64,000 nt of DNA from contig JABBOT010000001.1 in NCBI GenBank assembly GCA_016165875.1, forward strand, positions 34,217,011 through 34,281,010, written 5' to 3'. How positions within the stretch are numbered: position 1 is the stretch's first letter; the number at the start of each line of letters is the position of its first letter. Below, piece by piece: positions 38,300-52,429 of the stretch. The position numbers and the translations under genes are program-made. The notes below the pieces were generated by a model. It made no database searches and was not told where the DNA came from. It saw nothing but the letters and a program-made list of their open reading frames with translations. The DNA comes from Acanthopleura granulata. Lineage: Eukaryota > Mollusca > Polyplacophora > Chitonida > Chitonidae.

Positions 38300-39560
38300 A
38301 AAAGGGTAAATCCTTGACATTGTGCCAATATTATTTTATTTGTGATCTCACGCCATTGTAGACAGGATTTTTAGCACAACACGCGAGAATACAGTAACTG
38401 TCGGCGCCTTCATGTCCAGGCGTCGAATCCGACATTCGTATACCAGCTATCAACCACAGTGGGCGTTCCGGGTCAATAATCGCAGGGCCAGTTTTCAAAA
38501 CGACAAATCACACAAACCACCAAAGAATTAAGAAGGTACATAAAATAAAGGTGTGTATAGGTATAGAAGACCGTTAGGGCCTTACAACAATGGAAGTATG
38601 GGAATTTTGCACATCTTTTGTTGGCTTGTCCAACATAGCGATAGGCAAGCACTTTAACCAACAGCAATACCCGCTAACACGTTCGTGCATTTGGCAATAT
38701 TCATGGTGTTATGAAAATACCGTATACACTGACAGAAACGGAGGCAGTGGATCTCACATTACAGTAATGTTTTTTTATGATCGAACATATAAATAGCGAA
38801 TCTTTTCCCAATACCCGTCCAATGGACCGTTCAGAGACACGAGTCTATCTAGCCGGACAGCAGTGACCGGGTTGCTGTCAGTCACTCGCACCAGACGGCT
38901 GGAATCGTCAAGATGGTCAAACGTGAAATCACTCAGCAGACGTATAATAAGCAATTGTCTTCAACAGACAAAGATAATACTATGAATTCATAGCGTCTGA
39001 CCCAGAGGCCAGTGGAGACAATTGTCTTATCTTTAGCGTACAAACTCGCAGCTTTCGTCTACGATCCAATGCCTAACCGAAGAAATCAATGCTGAAAATG
39101 ATTTAGCCGGTCTGTGTAATTTCTCTGCCCATCACAGCCCGTTTGGCTCGTCAGGGCGTAAGTTGTCCTCATGGGCCTCAGTAACAGCGTCAGGATTGGT
39201 ATGTCGTCTCTACCAATTTACCAAATCACTCAAAGGAGTAGAATAAATGACCAGGCCTAGTAAGGCAACGCGTCCTGCTGGAGAAGGTGTGATCATATTT
39301 AACGCTGCCTAATACTTCACAAGAGATGACAGTGGAGTGTCTGTGAAGAGTGGAGCGTTGATGTGATATTTTTCACATATCGTGTGTCAGGTTACATCGT
39401 TTATACTATCAACTCTAAGGGCAACATTTATAGTGGAATTGATTGTTCGCGCAGAAATGGGAAACGTGTAAAAGTAGAATACTACCAGATATTCATTCAC
39501 ATCATTGAAATAATCATTGAAAAGCAACGTTTAGCAATTATTTATTGCATTTCCAGGAAC
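38300..39560. other. Intergenic DNA, nothing recognised
   Basis: No gene seen. A B-box-like GCGTCGAATCCGAC at 38420 may be another eroded tRNA-derived repeat. Confidence 0.35.
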
Positions 39561-39570
39561 AAGACAAATG

Positions 39571-39670
39571 ATCCGGCCGACCACGGATAGATCCGGACAA
39601 CCACGGACAGCTCCGAACGTTCCTGGACTCCTTCGTGCAATCCCGGTCATCTTCGGAGAACTGTCGACAA
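39571..39670 (+). repeat. 20-bp tandem repeat, two clear and three decayed units
   Basis: Units start at 39571, 39591, 39611, 39631 and 39651. The first two differ at only a few positions (ATCCGGNCNACCACGGANAG); later ones keep only the CNTCCG-like start and the length. Confidence 0.6.
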
Positions 39671-40685
39671 TTCTGTTAAAATAGAAAACACAAGACATCA
39701 TGTAGCAGTATCACCCCATATTACTCACCATTCAAGTCTATACCATCTCTTCCAGATACTATCCTATTATACTGAATCAATCGCTAATGCGAAAAAACCT
39801 CGATTTAGCTTAATGGAAAATTCCCTTATGGCTTTTGGCATCAGCAAATCTTCAACAGCAAGACCAGTCCGGACATAAAGACATTTGAAGTTTTATGAGC
39901 GATCTGGCAAATGGGTTTGTCAGAAGCGACTGATGCAGGGAGTGGGCATGACGAGTGGTGAGACTGTCGATCGTAAAACTCGCCGAAGACGATCTTAAGT
40001 TCAGGCTAGAAGGGACAGTAAATTATCCCAACCAGATGCCCTAGGAGATAGCTAGGGAAACGAGCTGTTACATATATTACAACTGGCTTGCAAGATTCCA
40101 GGAGCCAGTCGAGACTAAATAGCATGACCTCACTGTTAATTATAATCTTAAGGTTAGAAGAATCCGTATAACATATGTGACACGTGGGCCTTAGATCTTT
40201 CGTTCGCCTGGAGCGGATCTGAAGTAATGGGGTTGAAGGTTCAAATCCATGTCGAGCTCTGCAGGTTGAGGCTTGTCAGATTAGCCAGCGAAACATATTT
40301 GATACGATTATAATACACAGATTAAATAAGATATAAAAATATATAAACAAATAAACATGGTCGCACTTCATTTCGCGATACTTTGGAAAGAATCTTAAAT
40401 ATATCACAGTCTATCTGTGACATGCCGAATATTATTCCACAATCGGGCTGCTTTTTTCTCCGATTAGCTAATACACATCTGCATAAATGATGTGCATTTT
40501 AGCTGTTTTTGAGATAATATGAATAAACTGAATTTAAGTATTTTAAATGTCTCCTGATCTCTCACAGTAATGTCTGAAAATACATTTACTTGAATATTTT
40601 GGACCAATTATTCTATCACAGTCAGTACATAGTTATCAGTGAATGATAACATGGGAAACGTATAGTCTCAAAGAATGACAAGAGA
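39671..40685. other. Intergenic DNA, nothing recognised
   Basis: No gene seen. A B-box-like GGTTCAAATCC near 40232 followed by AT-rich DNA ending in AAACAAATAAAC (about 40350) may be a decayed SINE. Confidence 0.35.
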
Positions 40686-40780
40686 TTTTCCTCCATCTAT
40701 AATGCTGGCCGTCGTTGTATAAGTGAAATATTCTTGGTACGACATAAAACACCAATTAAATAAATAAATAAATAAACAAA
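40686..40780 (+). mobile_element. SINE family A, 3' fragment
   Basis: Only the last ~60 bases of family A plus the tail are present: TTTTCCTCC, ATAATGCTGGCC, GTATAAGTGAAATATTCTTG, then ACACCAATTAAATAAATAAA. Start is set where similarity begins. Confidence 0.8.
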
Positions 40781-40789
40781 TCAAATTAT

Positions 40790-43700
40790 ATCTATAAGCC
40801 ACTTATGCCTGACAACCATAGCTGTGAAGATCTGCAACAATACTTGAACCGTGTTACATAATTTCCAACATGGCGGAGACAAAGACAAACCGTAGTGGAA
40901 GCAGTGTTTAACCTGAGAATTACAGCCTTGTATGGCAAGAGGCAAAACAATGATATGTTGTACAAGAAATATGTGTAAGGAAATCTGAAAAGTTATTTTA
41001 TGGAGCGGTGGAAGAGGTTCCACGCGAATTCGTCTTGCACATTGGAGTTAAAATTAGGAGGACAAACCCAAGGATCACACTTCATGGTCAAATCTTACCT
41101 CATACATGTATGGTATTTTGTGTTTTTAAAATGTTCATACTATTTGTCATGGCCAAACACAATGTCGTTAGGCCATGGAGTGGTGAAATTCGCATTTTGC
41201 CACGGTGACGAAATTATAATTTCGTCATAATTGCATTTTTCAGCAGACAAAGTTCTTTGGGGATTGTATACTTTGTCCTTCGCACGTGAGGAACTTTGGT
41301 GCCAACAGCAAGGTTAAACGATAAAGAATTGAGACTTGAACATTGTACGTTTCTTCACAGAATACGAAAACAAAATTGTTCTGTCCTTTCCAAGAAATCT
41401 TCACTTACATATTTAAGGAATATCAACTACACATGAGTTAAGCAATGTTATTCATCGAAAATCCTGCTGGTTACGGTGTATTTTTTGATCTGTGGGATCT
41501 TTCATAACATTTTAATATTTCGGACGATGTGGCCCTCTTAAGGAAAGGGACGGAAAGGGAGAGTTGTGGTATAGCTGGGTATACCACTAGTGTGTCTCTC
41601 ATCCTATGCTTGCCAGGATTTTCCGTGTACACGCCATTGCAAGGCTTTCAGGGTTTTGGTCTATACTTAATCGTTTCGAATGGTTATCTTCATTTTTTGT
41701 GTCCCTCTGACACGGTGCATGATTCTCCAAGTTGATCTGTAGTAACCTAATTTTACAGTGAACCTGTCGTCCCATGCTTTCTTCATGTATTTGTCATCAC
41801 ATGCTTGCCCCGAGATTAAATGTTATGCCTAGGTAAACCGTATGCCGGTTGATGTAGGTCTGTGATTAGTGAACTCTCCATATTTTATCACGTTCCTCCG
41901 TGTGGAGGCTTCGTTCCCGCAACGAAAACCATGTCCTTCTAGTTTTTTACCTATCCATGAAGCATTATCCTGCCTGTCTACGTCTCTGAAAGCCAGAGTC
42001 CCTGGCTGACGCCTGCGAGGACATCAGAGGTTGTCGGCCATTCCGAGTTCGGCGTCGTCTGCACCAAGGTCAGCGATCCGCGGACCGGAGATGAGGGGAG
42101 AAACCGACAGGATGTGAGCCGTACGGACCGTGTGACCGCCACCGAGTCCTCTTCCCTGAAGCAATTAAGAAGAACAAGTCTTTCGAGCCCGATGTCAATT
42201 GATTTCATGCAAATATGACAGCCTACGCCTTAGTGAAATATACCGTCTGATTCGTTCTCATTCACCCGGACCTTATTGAATGAATTTGGTCATTAGGTTT
42301 TTGGTTGTGCCCAGCTCTCCCGAACGCTTCCCTTGGAAGAGGCTAATCCTCCGCTAAGCGACCAACACATTGAATTTCTCTGTTTAGGAATGCTTAGGGG
42401 TTGACAATCTGATCGCACTCTAGAACTATCCCGGTAAGTGTCAGACAAGTCAACGTTTGTGTGCCGTATAATCTGGGGATTTCACGAAAAGAATCTGGGG
42501 TCAGCCAACGAGCATTGCACCCATTCATTCGTAGACATGGCACAGGGCATGGTAGGAAGCGTGGATGTCTTATGAGAAATTAAATCCTCGTATCTTAAAT
42601 ACCGACACTGAGATACCGTACGTACGAGACGTGACATGGAGGGTTTGAAAAGACCGCACTGTTATACCCGAAAGTCACTGTTGTGTTAATTCACTGTCAA
42701 GAGGCCTGCCCATTGCCAAGGGAGCTACCACATTGCCAAGATACCTACCTTTACTGTTAATTTGCAAGAAAGCAGGTTGACAAAAAGTATTTTTATTTTT
42801 AAGTTCCTAAACAACGGAATCAGTGACCAAATCATATATAGCACATACGTTACACGGCCTACGTGTTCAGACAAAACAAAGGGAAGCAACTCCCGAGAAT
42901 AGTTGTAACTGTAAACGAAGAAAAAAAACCCCCTCAAATCACGTTATTTCCCAATGAGTACGAACGCCATGATTCACAGTTTCAAATGAGTCATTCTGTT
43001 GATACAACTGTATATTATTGCCTTATTCCGTATACTGGACGGGAATATCTTCAAGCGAAGCATGATGTAAAAAATATTTTGAAATATGTCATCATTTAAA
43101 TAGCATTTTTGGCTGCGGTCTTCCCTTATGAAATTTTACAGCACCTGAAGAAAGGCAGAGGTTTCCTTCAGGATCTTCTCAGTTTCCTTTATACATAACG
43201 TCTGTCATGGAGAGCAAAGGTTCCTAAAATTGAGACTGCACTGAACAGCCAAAAATGTGTATAATATACAATTCTTTGAACCATAATAATAAGTTAACAA
43301 AAGATCTTAATGCACTCCGTGACGTCTTTTACACACAGATCTAGACGATTAATAAAAAAAAGTTATAACAAAAACAACAATAACAGTGGATATCAGCACA
43401 TGAGGAGGTCTCTGATTTACCCTCGGTTTAGCCAGGATCAAAACCTCCTCGGAGGAAAAGACGCAGCACGTGTTTGTTATGTTCGGTTTTTTTTCTGCCA
43501 ATGACACGACAACTCGTATGGAAATGAGGTTTTGAGCAAACAACCTGCATCCGGCGTAGATCAATTGAATAAGGCGAAAAATGTCGATATATGTTATTAA
43601 TGATTTATGAAATGACCGTCAGTGCTTGAAGAGCAGCCGACACAGTCATTGCTAGGACTGCGTTTATGCCCGTGATCTGTGTGGGAAGGAATGCCTCATT

Positions 43701-46700
43701 CTGACTTATAAAAAAGCAGAAGCCTTCCAGGGTGAAAGGTTTGACTTAGGCATGCCAGTCACAAGTGCACAATTTTGCATAGTGCCACTATCGTATTAGG
43801 CCAGCCCGTCCACAGGCGCTGATCAGTATGTCTCTGACCCTGGAGCATTGACAGCCATCATTTATACGTACTGAGGCCCATTCTTGTAATGCCACCACAT
43901 TGAAATCAAACACCACTTTGCTGTTCAATCTGCGCGAACAACAAGATTTTACCGCAATGCAATCGATTGTATGGAAATTCCGGAGCTTCTGATTGCGTCT
44001 GATGCCTGCCAGAACCTTTCATTTCCCTTTTCACCGTTCAGTTTAAAAAGACGCCAGTAAGACTAGTATTATTCCAAGACGCCATCGATTCCAGCCTGTG
44101 TGTTGACGTGTCCACTAAAATGGCCAATATCCGTATCAAAGAAATTAGCTTCTTATCATAACACATTTGTTGTTGAAGATTTAAAACCCTGAGAGAAAAT
44201 TATTACCTTATTATGGAACAAATAACAGAGGAGTCTGAAATTGCATCTCTCTTGATTTAGCGGTCAAATTGAGAGAACTAAAGTTCAGTGTCGAATTACG
44301 TTGGATGCTTTAGATTTTAATCTTTTTATACGCGTCACTGCGCGAGCATCGTGTGTTACAAAGATGCGTTCCATCATTGTGTGTGTACACTGATCAGTTT
44401 GACAGCTTAACATGTTGAGGAGGTATATTTTTACTCAACAGCTCTCAAATGAATGGACTAAATTTTTGATGAAATTGTGAATCATGTGCACATTTTTCAA
44501 CAGGTTGAACTCAATTACAACATCACCATATGGCTGAGATTAAACAAAGCATTGAAGTAATTCAAATACATTCACGATGTCTATATGTACCAGTGCATAG
44601 TGATGTAGGAAAACCTTGGTTACATCAATATATTTACATAAATAAGTACACAGCCATACCACAACGCGCGGACGTTCCGCGACGTGATGAAGACTGCAAG
44701 TTGATCTAAGGGTACATCATCCCCTGAGTGTTCTTTGCAAAATAAGTTGACTTTCAGGCTTCTTGAAGAAGCCACTTTCAGTGCTGAACGGAACAATGGT
44801 GCTCAATCCGCTTCACGTCTTGCACAGAACTATCATTATTAATAGTAATATTTATAAAAACTTACAATTTTTACAGACATTCCTTGCGACGGTTCTTAAA
44901 CTTCGAGTATATTCATAAAAAGAGAGTAAGTGATAATATAAGGCTTTGTTTCAAACCACGACGAAACGACAATGAAGCACAAGTGCACATAATTTTCACT
45001 GGGTTATTTACCATAACACTGTAAAGCCATTATCTTTTCAGTTGACAAGGATATACACGCTCCATTCTTTCACGTACGAACTTCTTTCACTACGATGGAA
45101 TGAGGGACTGTGGCCTATAGTGCCATTAAATGCTATTTAATTTGAATCTTCTCGAACGTTACATAATCATCAGGTGTCAGAAGCTCTTCAACTTTCCTCC
45201 CACGTCTGGAACGATCGCTGGGATGATTGATCAAGATTAGCTGAAATCAACTTACACTTCTGTGTACGTACAAGGAAACTTAGAAGAAGAAAAATATATC
45301 AGCACATTTAGTAAACACAGAGGATTCAAAGACAACAACAGCCGTTGTTCACCGGCACCTGTTCAATGAAGTCCCCGGTTCGAAAACAGGGCTTGCAAGT
45401 GCGATCCCGGTTTAACTCAAACTTTTAATGTGACAGCCATAAATAAATAATAAATAAAAACGAAACACAAAAACTGGTCGCCGGGCGAAGCATTCACACA
45501 GTACAAGAAAACACCAAATGGCAAATATTTGCCAGACAAATACATATGTATGCATAGACATGTAGCTAAGGGGGTGGAGGAGTCCACTGAAAGTGGTTAC
45601 CGTAATGAAACGCTAACCCATTCAGCACCACCGCGAAGGGCATGAAATCTTCACACGCGAGACAACATGGCTTAATTTTGACGTTCCTCGGACTCCACCA
45701 TTTGTGTGCAATGTACAAGAAAGTGGGCAATAAAAACACAAGTGTGTCGCATAAAGGCGGACGGTCACGTGTATATATATGGATAAAGTTTTGTTGTTGC
45801 TAAAATATCTGTGATTTTGTCTCACCTATACCCTAAGTATATGCATTAAATAGCCCTTAGATGTTTTAAACTATTGTAAGCTGGACAATTTTACAGGTTA
45901 GAGTTTTAAATATCAATGGAGTTGTAACGAAAGCAAAAAGCAAACAATACAATATGAAATTAGGCACAATTTACAGCCATTTACCGGGTTCTAAGTTACA
46001 AAACAGAGCCATTGCTTAAAAAGCAAAACAAGTTGATACAGTACTGTGTACTTAAGCCAGAGGGGCAGTAGAGATCATACCATCGGATATATCAACTCAC
46101 TTATTTCATCTCTTTGTAGAGAGCAAAAACGCAGTTATAGCCCCTAAGTATAAAAACTAGTTCTTTGAAGAATTAGGGACTGGATTAGCGTATAACATCA
46201 ATTGGAACGGGGCCTCTGGCTATTCGCGTCGACTTTGTCCGCTTTCCACAATTCAGTCTTATGCCAATCTAGAGTGAATGATTAAACCAAGTAGTATTGA
46301 CGTTTTACTGCTGAGAGAAACATCAAACACCCAGGCTTTGTTTATACACTTTAAACCACGAATGGCTTCAATTGCCGATCGTTTGTCATGTTACCTACTT
46401 TGTGTGATGGCAAGGCTTCGTGTAAAGGAGGCCAAATCGCGAATCTAAGGCAAAGGCTGTATTATTAAATTGGCTGTTTTTGTACCGCATTCTTTCAGGG
46501 CAAGCTGATGTCAGTGACGTACCAAGAGAAGCCTCGTTTACCCGTGTTATTAATTTAAGGAAGTGCTGAAGACGGATTGAAAGACATCAGGCATTTCTTC
46601 TGTTTGCCCATATCACGTCAGCGACGAAGCTACCCCACTGCATTAGTCAGGGGACGAAACTGTCAAGTTGACAATCAGCAAATAAGTCAACCTGTTAAAT

Positions 46701-49395
46701 GAGGAAATGGTAGCAAATATTGGTAAAGCTAATGCATGACCCAAACATAAACTTCAAGGAACATTTCATCGATTTTTTTACATGATAACATTTTGTGCGC
46801 GGACTTATGAATTCGTCACTTATACGGCTTCAGTTATTGTTGTTTCATGGACAAAAACATAAAATCTTTCTCGCGCAGAGAGATGGGCCTAAGTTATTTG
46901 TTGTCACATTAACAGAGGAAAGTTCATCGGGGACTTCAACGTAGGCAGATAAAGACACATATGAAAGAACTTAGAATATTGTTAGCATTATAGCGTTACT
47001 GGTTATCATCAAAACAGAATTTGCACGATAATTAAGTACGGTCATCAAGTATCTCCAAATGACCAATGAAAATAATTCACTCGTTTCCTAACTCACCCTT
47101 TTGAGATCTTCCAGTATATATTTTTGAAATGAATTAAGCATTTTTTGGCCTACAGGCTCAAATTATTTTTTTATATTCCTAAAAAGAGGACAAAGTGCAT
47201 AACTTTGTATTTTAAACACTAAATAAATACGACGGCTTGCTATAGATGTAACTGTGCTGAGAGTTTCAGAACCAATTCACTTCTATTGACATTCACAAAG
47301 TGCAACAAACTTTCATATCACAATTATATTGCCAGCTTTAGTGCTCTGTATATTTGTTATATTTGCCCAGCTGGGCAAACAGAGCTTGGTTTCTTTAAAT
47401 AACAGTTTAAAATTATATTGAAAAGTCTGTCTTGAACACATTAAATCTCAAACATGTAACACTACAATTTATCGGTATCAACAGAGTCGTTCAAGCGCTT
47501 TCAGCAATTGCCATGAAACACTTCTCGCTACAATTAAACCCAGCTGCAGAACTTTAATTCCCCTTGCTTTAATAGGGCTCATATGCTAAATTTAAAACAA
47601 ATATCTTTTTAATAATCCTGCTTTGTGTGCTTGTGAGATTGCATATTTCAGCTGGAATTACATGAAACAGTGAACTTACCGCAAGTTAAATGTGCTATAG
47701 GTTTACAACACTTGGATTAGTTTTAAATTTTAGCCTATCTCTGTGGCATATAATATTATTTCTGAAGTCCCAGGAGAATGATGGATGCCATTAGAGTCTT
47801 GAGCCGGGCAATTTACGATTCGCTGGAATTATTCGAGAGAATCATTGCAAGAAACGCGATCTGAGAGAGCATTACAATTGCTATATCAATCAACAGGGAA
47901 AGAAGAAGCACAATGAAAAACTACTTTGTATAGAGCTTTAAACTCATGCAATGTAGTCATGAAATCGCTGACACAGTCTTAAGTTCTGAAGTAAAACAAT
48001 CCGAGATATAAAGAAAAGAGAGAAACAAGAAGTCTCCAACAATTTAAAATTGTGAAGAAAATCTAACTATCTGGAGGGAACTTCGGCGTACTAGATCAAT
48101 AATGGCTCGTTGAGTTGGCTGTGTTGGAGAAAAGCAGGCAGAGGTTTGGCCTTTAATAAATTCTTAGCAGAAGAATTAATCCCGGCCATGTCATATCGGA
48201 TATACATATGAAGTAAGTACAAAGCAGAGAGATATACACAAAGAGCCCATGTCCAAGACTTTTAAATTGGTAATCTCAGTTTTTAGTATCTAGCCGTCGG
48301 TAAGAGCATATATGTCAGGTGTTTGTACAACCAATGTCGGTATAACGAGAGGTAAATCATAGCATGCCGTGTCTAATGGTGACTTTAGAGAGGCAGCATC
48401 TTAAATATGTGGGAACCGGCCTTGGTGCTAAACACTACACTAAAGAATGTTCCACTTTGATATGACGACGGTGAGATTTATTACTGGAAGTTTATTAGTG
48501 GAGTGTACGGGAGTAAGCAGCCGCTCATCAGCATGTACCCGACAAATCCCTTATTTAAAGTTGCATCAGAAGCTGAGATCGCTCAATTAGAAAACACATT
48601 CTTAATGCTGGCCACTGAGTCGCCGCGAGCTTTGCATCGTTACAACGGTCTGCGCCTTTCAGATAAGGCCTCTCATACAGACTATGGCTTTGAAAATATT
48701 GAAGAAAGGTGATGTTAAACGCACGGTAAAACAAAGCAAAAGCTCCACACTAATCACAAGTCACAGGAAACCTACCAAGCACAGATGACGATCAACGTTG
48801 AACACATGACAGGAATATTTCAATGAAAGATGAATAAATTTGTTAATCGTGTCATGGAAACCAAATATTCTCAATCCTTGGAGGGAGTATATAACTGGAT
48901 TACTAGAACATGGCGTTCTCCTACAACCCTTCTCACATTTCTCTGGGGAATGACGTCTCAACGGATAGCCATCTCTCACGCTGCCGCCAGTTAACTGTTT
49001 AGGGGCGGTCCAGTGAAATTAGAGGCTACTTTGCCGCTCGATTTATCCAAACAACAAACTTTTGCCTCTGGTTCATCGATTTTATGCTAATATATGTCAG
49101 CTAGATGAGATGAAATGTCCAGAAAACCCAGATATGTGTACTTGCCCTCTCGGCATAGATGGCCTCCTTTTCTTAACGGAAATGAACAGGTTGATTGATT
49201 TTACATTTGATTGCGCTGTGCGTGCGCCAAAAAAGCCCACGGGCCAACTTCAACCCTGATCTACATGTAGACTTGGAAATGAATTTTTTTAGACCATAAA
49301 AAATAAGGCGCTATTTTATTTTTTATGTAAGTGTATGCATAATTGTTAATGGATCTGCAATGGATATGGAAAGCGCCCTCGAGACATGTGCTTTA
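40790..49395. other. Intergenic DNA, nothing recognised
   Basis: About 8.6 kb without supportable genes. Contains a 22-bp perfect palindrome (41206-41227). A segment at 45370-45465 with GGTTCGAAA and an end in AAATAAATAATAAATAAA may be an eroded SINE. The 48503-48712 frame starts with GTG and shows no known domain. Confidence 0.4.
41206..41227. repeat. Perfect 22-bp palindrome
   Basis: The half site TGACGAAATTA is followed directly by its exact reverse complement, with no spacer. Nothing nearby explains it. Confidence 0.85.
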
Positions 49396-49405
49396 ATATG
49401 ATCAA

Positions 49406-49625
49406 GAGGACCTCCTTGGCTCAGTCGATTAGCGCGCTAGCATAGCGCAATGACCCAGAAGCCCCCCACCAATGCGGTCGCTGTGAGTTCAAGTCCAGCT
49501 CATGGCCGTGGGTTTTCTCCCGACTCTACCCACTTTCCTTCCACCATAATGCTGACCGCCGTCGTCTAAGTAAGATACTCTTGAGTACGGCGTAAAACGC
49601 CAATCAGATAAATAAATAAATAAAG
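49406..49625 (+). mobile_element. SINE family A, complete ends with internal deletion
   Basis: Intact tRNA-like head (TTGGCTCAGTCGATTAGCGC; B box GAGTTCAAGTCC) and 3' end with AAATAAATAAATAAA tail. About 45-50 bases of the body between CAGCTCATG and GCCGTGGGTT are missing relative to the copy at 29824. Flanked by ATGATCAA at 49398-49405 and 49626-49633, a perfect 8-bp target-site duplication. Confidence 0.9.
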
Positions 49626-49639
49626 ATGATCAAAAATCC

Positions 49640-50950
49640 TAGGCTTTCGTAGAGCCCACTTTTGTGATGTAATGGTTTGATTCTTCCGTTCGTTCTTTGC
49701 GAAATATATGTATCTGTTCGTAATTACAAACAAACCAATTCAAGTGTAATCACCTAGAGATATGCCTTAGTGAAAAACGGTAATTGTTAAAAGAAAAGTT
49801 TATGTACAAACAATGTGTTTCATAGTTTCACATGTTCGTCATTTCACAGGGCCTCACTTGGTATCCCAGTGGTATACGGAGTTCAGTTCTTATGGGAAGT
49901 TCTGGGTTATATTCATCAAGAAATACCATAATAATGTATAGTACAATAGTATTTGTGTATTTATATATTATTTATTACTGCCTTCTTGAGCATGATGGAC
50001 GTTGTTTTCGTATGGAATAGACTAAGACGGCCTTAGCGCTAACCTATTGCAAGTTTACGCTCTCGTAATAAGGCCTAAATTCCGCTGTAAATGAGGCGTG
50101 ATTGAAATTGAAGATGCTGATATTGAATTACGCATACATATAAAATCAAAAGTGGGGTAAATAAAAAATATAAAGCAATTTCACACATGGACGCTCAAAA
50201 GATATTACAGCTACATGATCATGGGCTTCAGTGGACGCAATTGAGAAAGGGTTCTTTTGACCTATGCAAATTTTGAAGAAATTGGAAAAGAAAAGCCTCC
50301 AAAAAGTTAACCAGAAATGGTCATATATTTCCAGAATCACCCTGCTTCACCAAATTCCACCCGTCCTGTGCGCACAGAAGAAACATTGATTTTACTTCTC
50401 AAGACTCTAGCACTCTAATGCAAAAATGTCTTCTGCATTTAAGTTTCATCTGTTTGAAACTTTCACAAAAGATTTCCCAGAAAACAGACAATATGTCTGG
50501 AGCAGATGTTTTAATGCACATGTACAATACGACGTAATGTTTAATTGGAAACCTCTCCTGCATCCTTTTCAATTTCTTTGTATAGATTAACGTGGCGTTT
50601 CAATCACAAAGATTCCAAGAAACGCTAATGTGTCCATCCTATTGAAGGCCATTTGGTTGCCGGAATCGAATTATACTCGCATCATTTCTACTTTGGAACT
50701 CTTTCAGCGATAACGTAGAAATGAATTCCCCTCTTGTATTCACCACCACATACGCTGCCTATGCAAAAATTGGCTCATTTCTGGTTGATTATAATGTCTT
50801 TCGCAATCTCTATATGTCATCTATATAGTAATGAAAAGAATGTGCTAAAACGTACAGGCGGTCCTTGTTTCTATCTCTAGGAACATTTTGCTTTGTGCCT
50901 GTAGATCTACGACTTTTTGTTACATGTAGTTTCAGTGAACTATCGTGATA
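49640..50950. other. Intergenic DNA, nothing recognised
   Basis: No supportable gene or RNA. Confidence 0.4.
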
Positions 50951-50957
50951 ATTTTCT

Positions 50958-51290
50958 ACCCAATTAAGCGTTCGACCATTGTTTTGCAATGCTGGTTTCA
51001 TGATTTTCTGTTCACATATGAACGTTATTTTTGTTTTCACGCATGAATATTATATGTCTGAAAACATACCTTTTTTTACCCAAGGGTTCCACCTTCGCTT
51101 TGCACGGCTAATGGCATGATTTTCTTTTTACCCATGAACATTCTGTTTCCAAGATTTTGTTTTCACGCATGAACATTATATGTCTAAGAATACACCTTTA
51201 TCTACCCAACTGCTCGACCTTCGCTTTGCAAGGCTGATGGCATGATTTTGTTTTCACGTATGAACATTCTGTGTCCAAGATTACACCTTT
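50958..51290. repeat. ~120-bp tandem repeat, about 2.7 units
   Basis: Units begin with ACCCAA at 50958, 51078 and 51204. Each contains a CTTTGCANGGCTNATGGCATGATTTT-like segment and a CATGAACATT-like segment. On the minus strand the three units also read as similar peptides around KIM-x-x-A-x-Q with no indels between units, but two of them end at a stop in the same place and no family is recognised. Confidence 0.75.
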
Positions 51291-51299
51291 CCTGGACCT

Positions 51300-52318
51300 C
51301 TCTTACTCTATTAAAAACAACGTGGGCATATGAACTCCAGATTTCTGGAACAACTGAATGAAGACAGCCAAAGTAGCGGCAAATGAGATCAACATCACCC
51401 AGACTATAATTCCAAATATTTGCTTTAGCGCCACACTTCTTCGGAGTGCCTGCTTTGAGAAGATACAGCGAAACTACCATCAGGAATATGTGACAGTCAT
51501 CATAAGTAGCTCATGACCCCCAATAATGGATATCCAATTTATTTGCAGGGCACAACTGAGGAGGCCGTCGCTTGTTATCAGCGGAGAATAATGGAGCATT
51601 CAGGGATCACCGTTCCTTCACATCGATCCCTGTTTAACAGAACACAGATCAGAGGTGAAATCAGTGCACCAAACGCTGAAGGCTCGCCAATCGATAGTAC
51701 CCCATTCCACGTTCCCGACAGTTGTTGTCAGAAAAGTCCTTTTGCCTCGCCTGACTTGGAAGCTCTTTCTTGGCAATATCGCCCCGTTTATCCAGCCAGA
51801 AGATCCTCCACAGGGGGTTTCGTTAAACACTTTTAGCACCTCAATCGTATTGCCTACATACGGATTCTCCGGCAGACAAACCATTTCGTTATTTGGCCAC
51901 GTTAACGTTCTATTTGTTCTTCAGTCGAAAAGGTCAAGTACGTCAGGGACTTTGGATGAATTGGTCCGCGTGTAATCTACGTAAAACACGGGTTAAATTA
52001 AAGTGCTCTTTTTGAATCTGTTGCAATTTTGTTGCCTTGGATATCTGAAGGGCGTTCAGGCTAGTCTGAGTTTGATGACGGTAGTAATGGGCTGGGAGTC
52101 TGTTCCCAGGTTTACACCTAGTTTGGGCGCAGACTAAAATTTGCTTGTTTGTCCCATAAGCACGTATGGACATGTGAGACAGTGTTAATCTTTGGCCTGA
52201 CGGATACTGTAACACAGTTTTGGCAGTTTCAGGTTAAGAAGTAGATGAAACAGGACGATGTAATACATATTCATGAACGTTTGACTCCAGGGACTTCAAT
52301 TAAATATTACGACTCCAT
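51300..52318. other. Unassigned DNA with overlapping open frames
   Basis: Frames of 88-107 codons occur on both strands (51513-51836 plus; 51618-51884 and 51943-52215 minus). None shows a recognisable motif and both strands are equally open, so I do not call a gene. Confidence 0.35.
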
Positions 52319-52320
52319 TA

Positions 52321-52420
52321 TTTGTTTACTTGATTGGTGTTTTACTTATTTCATTTATTCTACGGCGGTCGGCATTATGTTGGGATGAAGCCTGGCACCG
52401 CCCGTGGGAAACCTACGAAT
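52321..52420 (-). mobile_element. SINE family A, diverged 3' fragment
   Basis: The minus strand shows the family A body end and CACCAATCAAGTAAACAAA tail; the AGTGAAATATTC segment is replaced by diverged sequence. No head. Confidence 0.65.
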
Positions 52421-52429
52421 CAGTTAACT

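Noticed and set aside
40195..40300. Possible tRNA gene from a B-box-like GGTTCAAATCC
   Set aside because: No acceptor, D-arm or anticodon stem pairing could be found; at most an eroded tRNA-derived repeat.
51513..52215. Overlapping frames of 88-107 codons on both strands
   Set aside because: Both strands are equally open and no family motif is visible.
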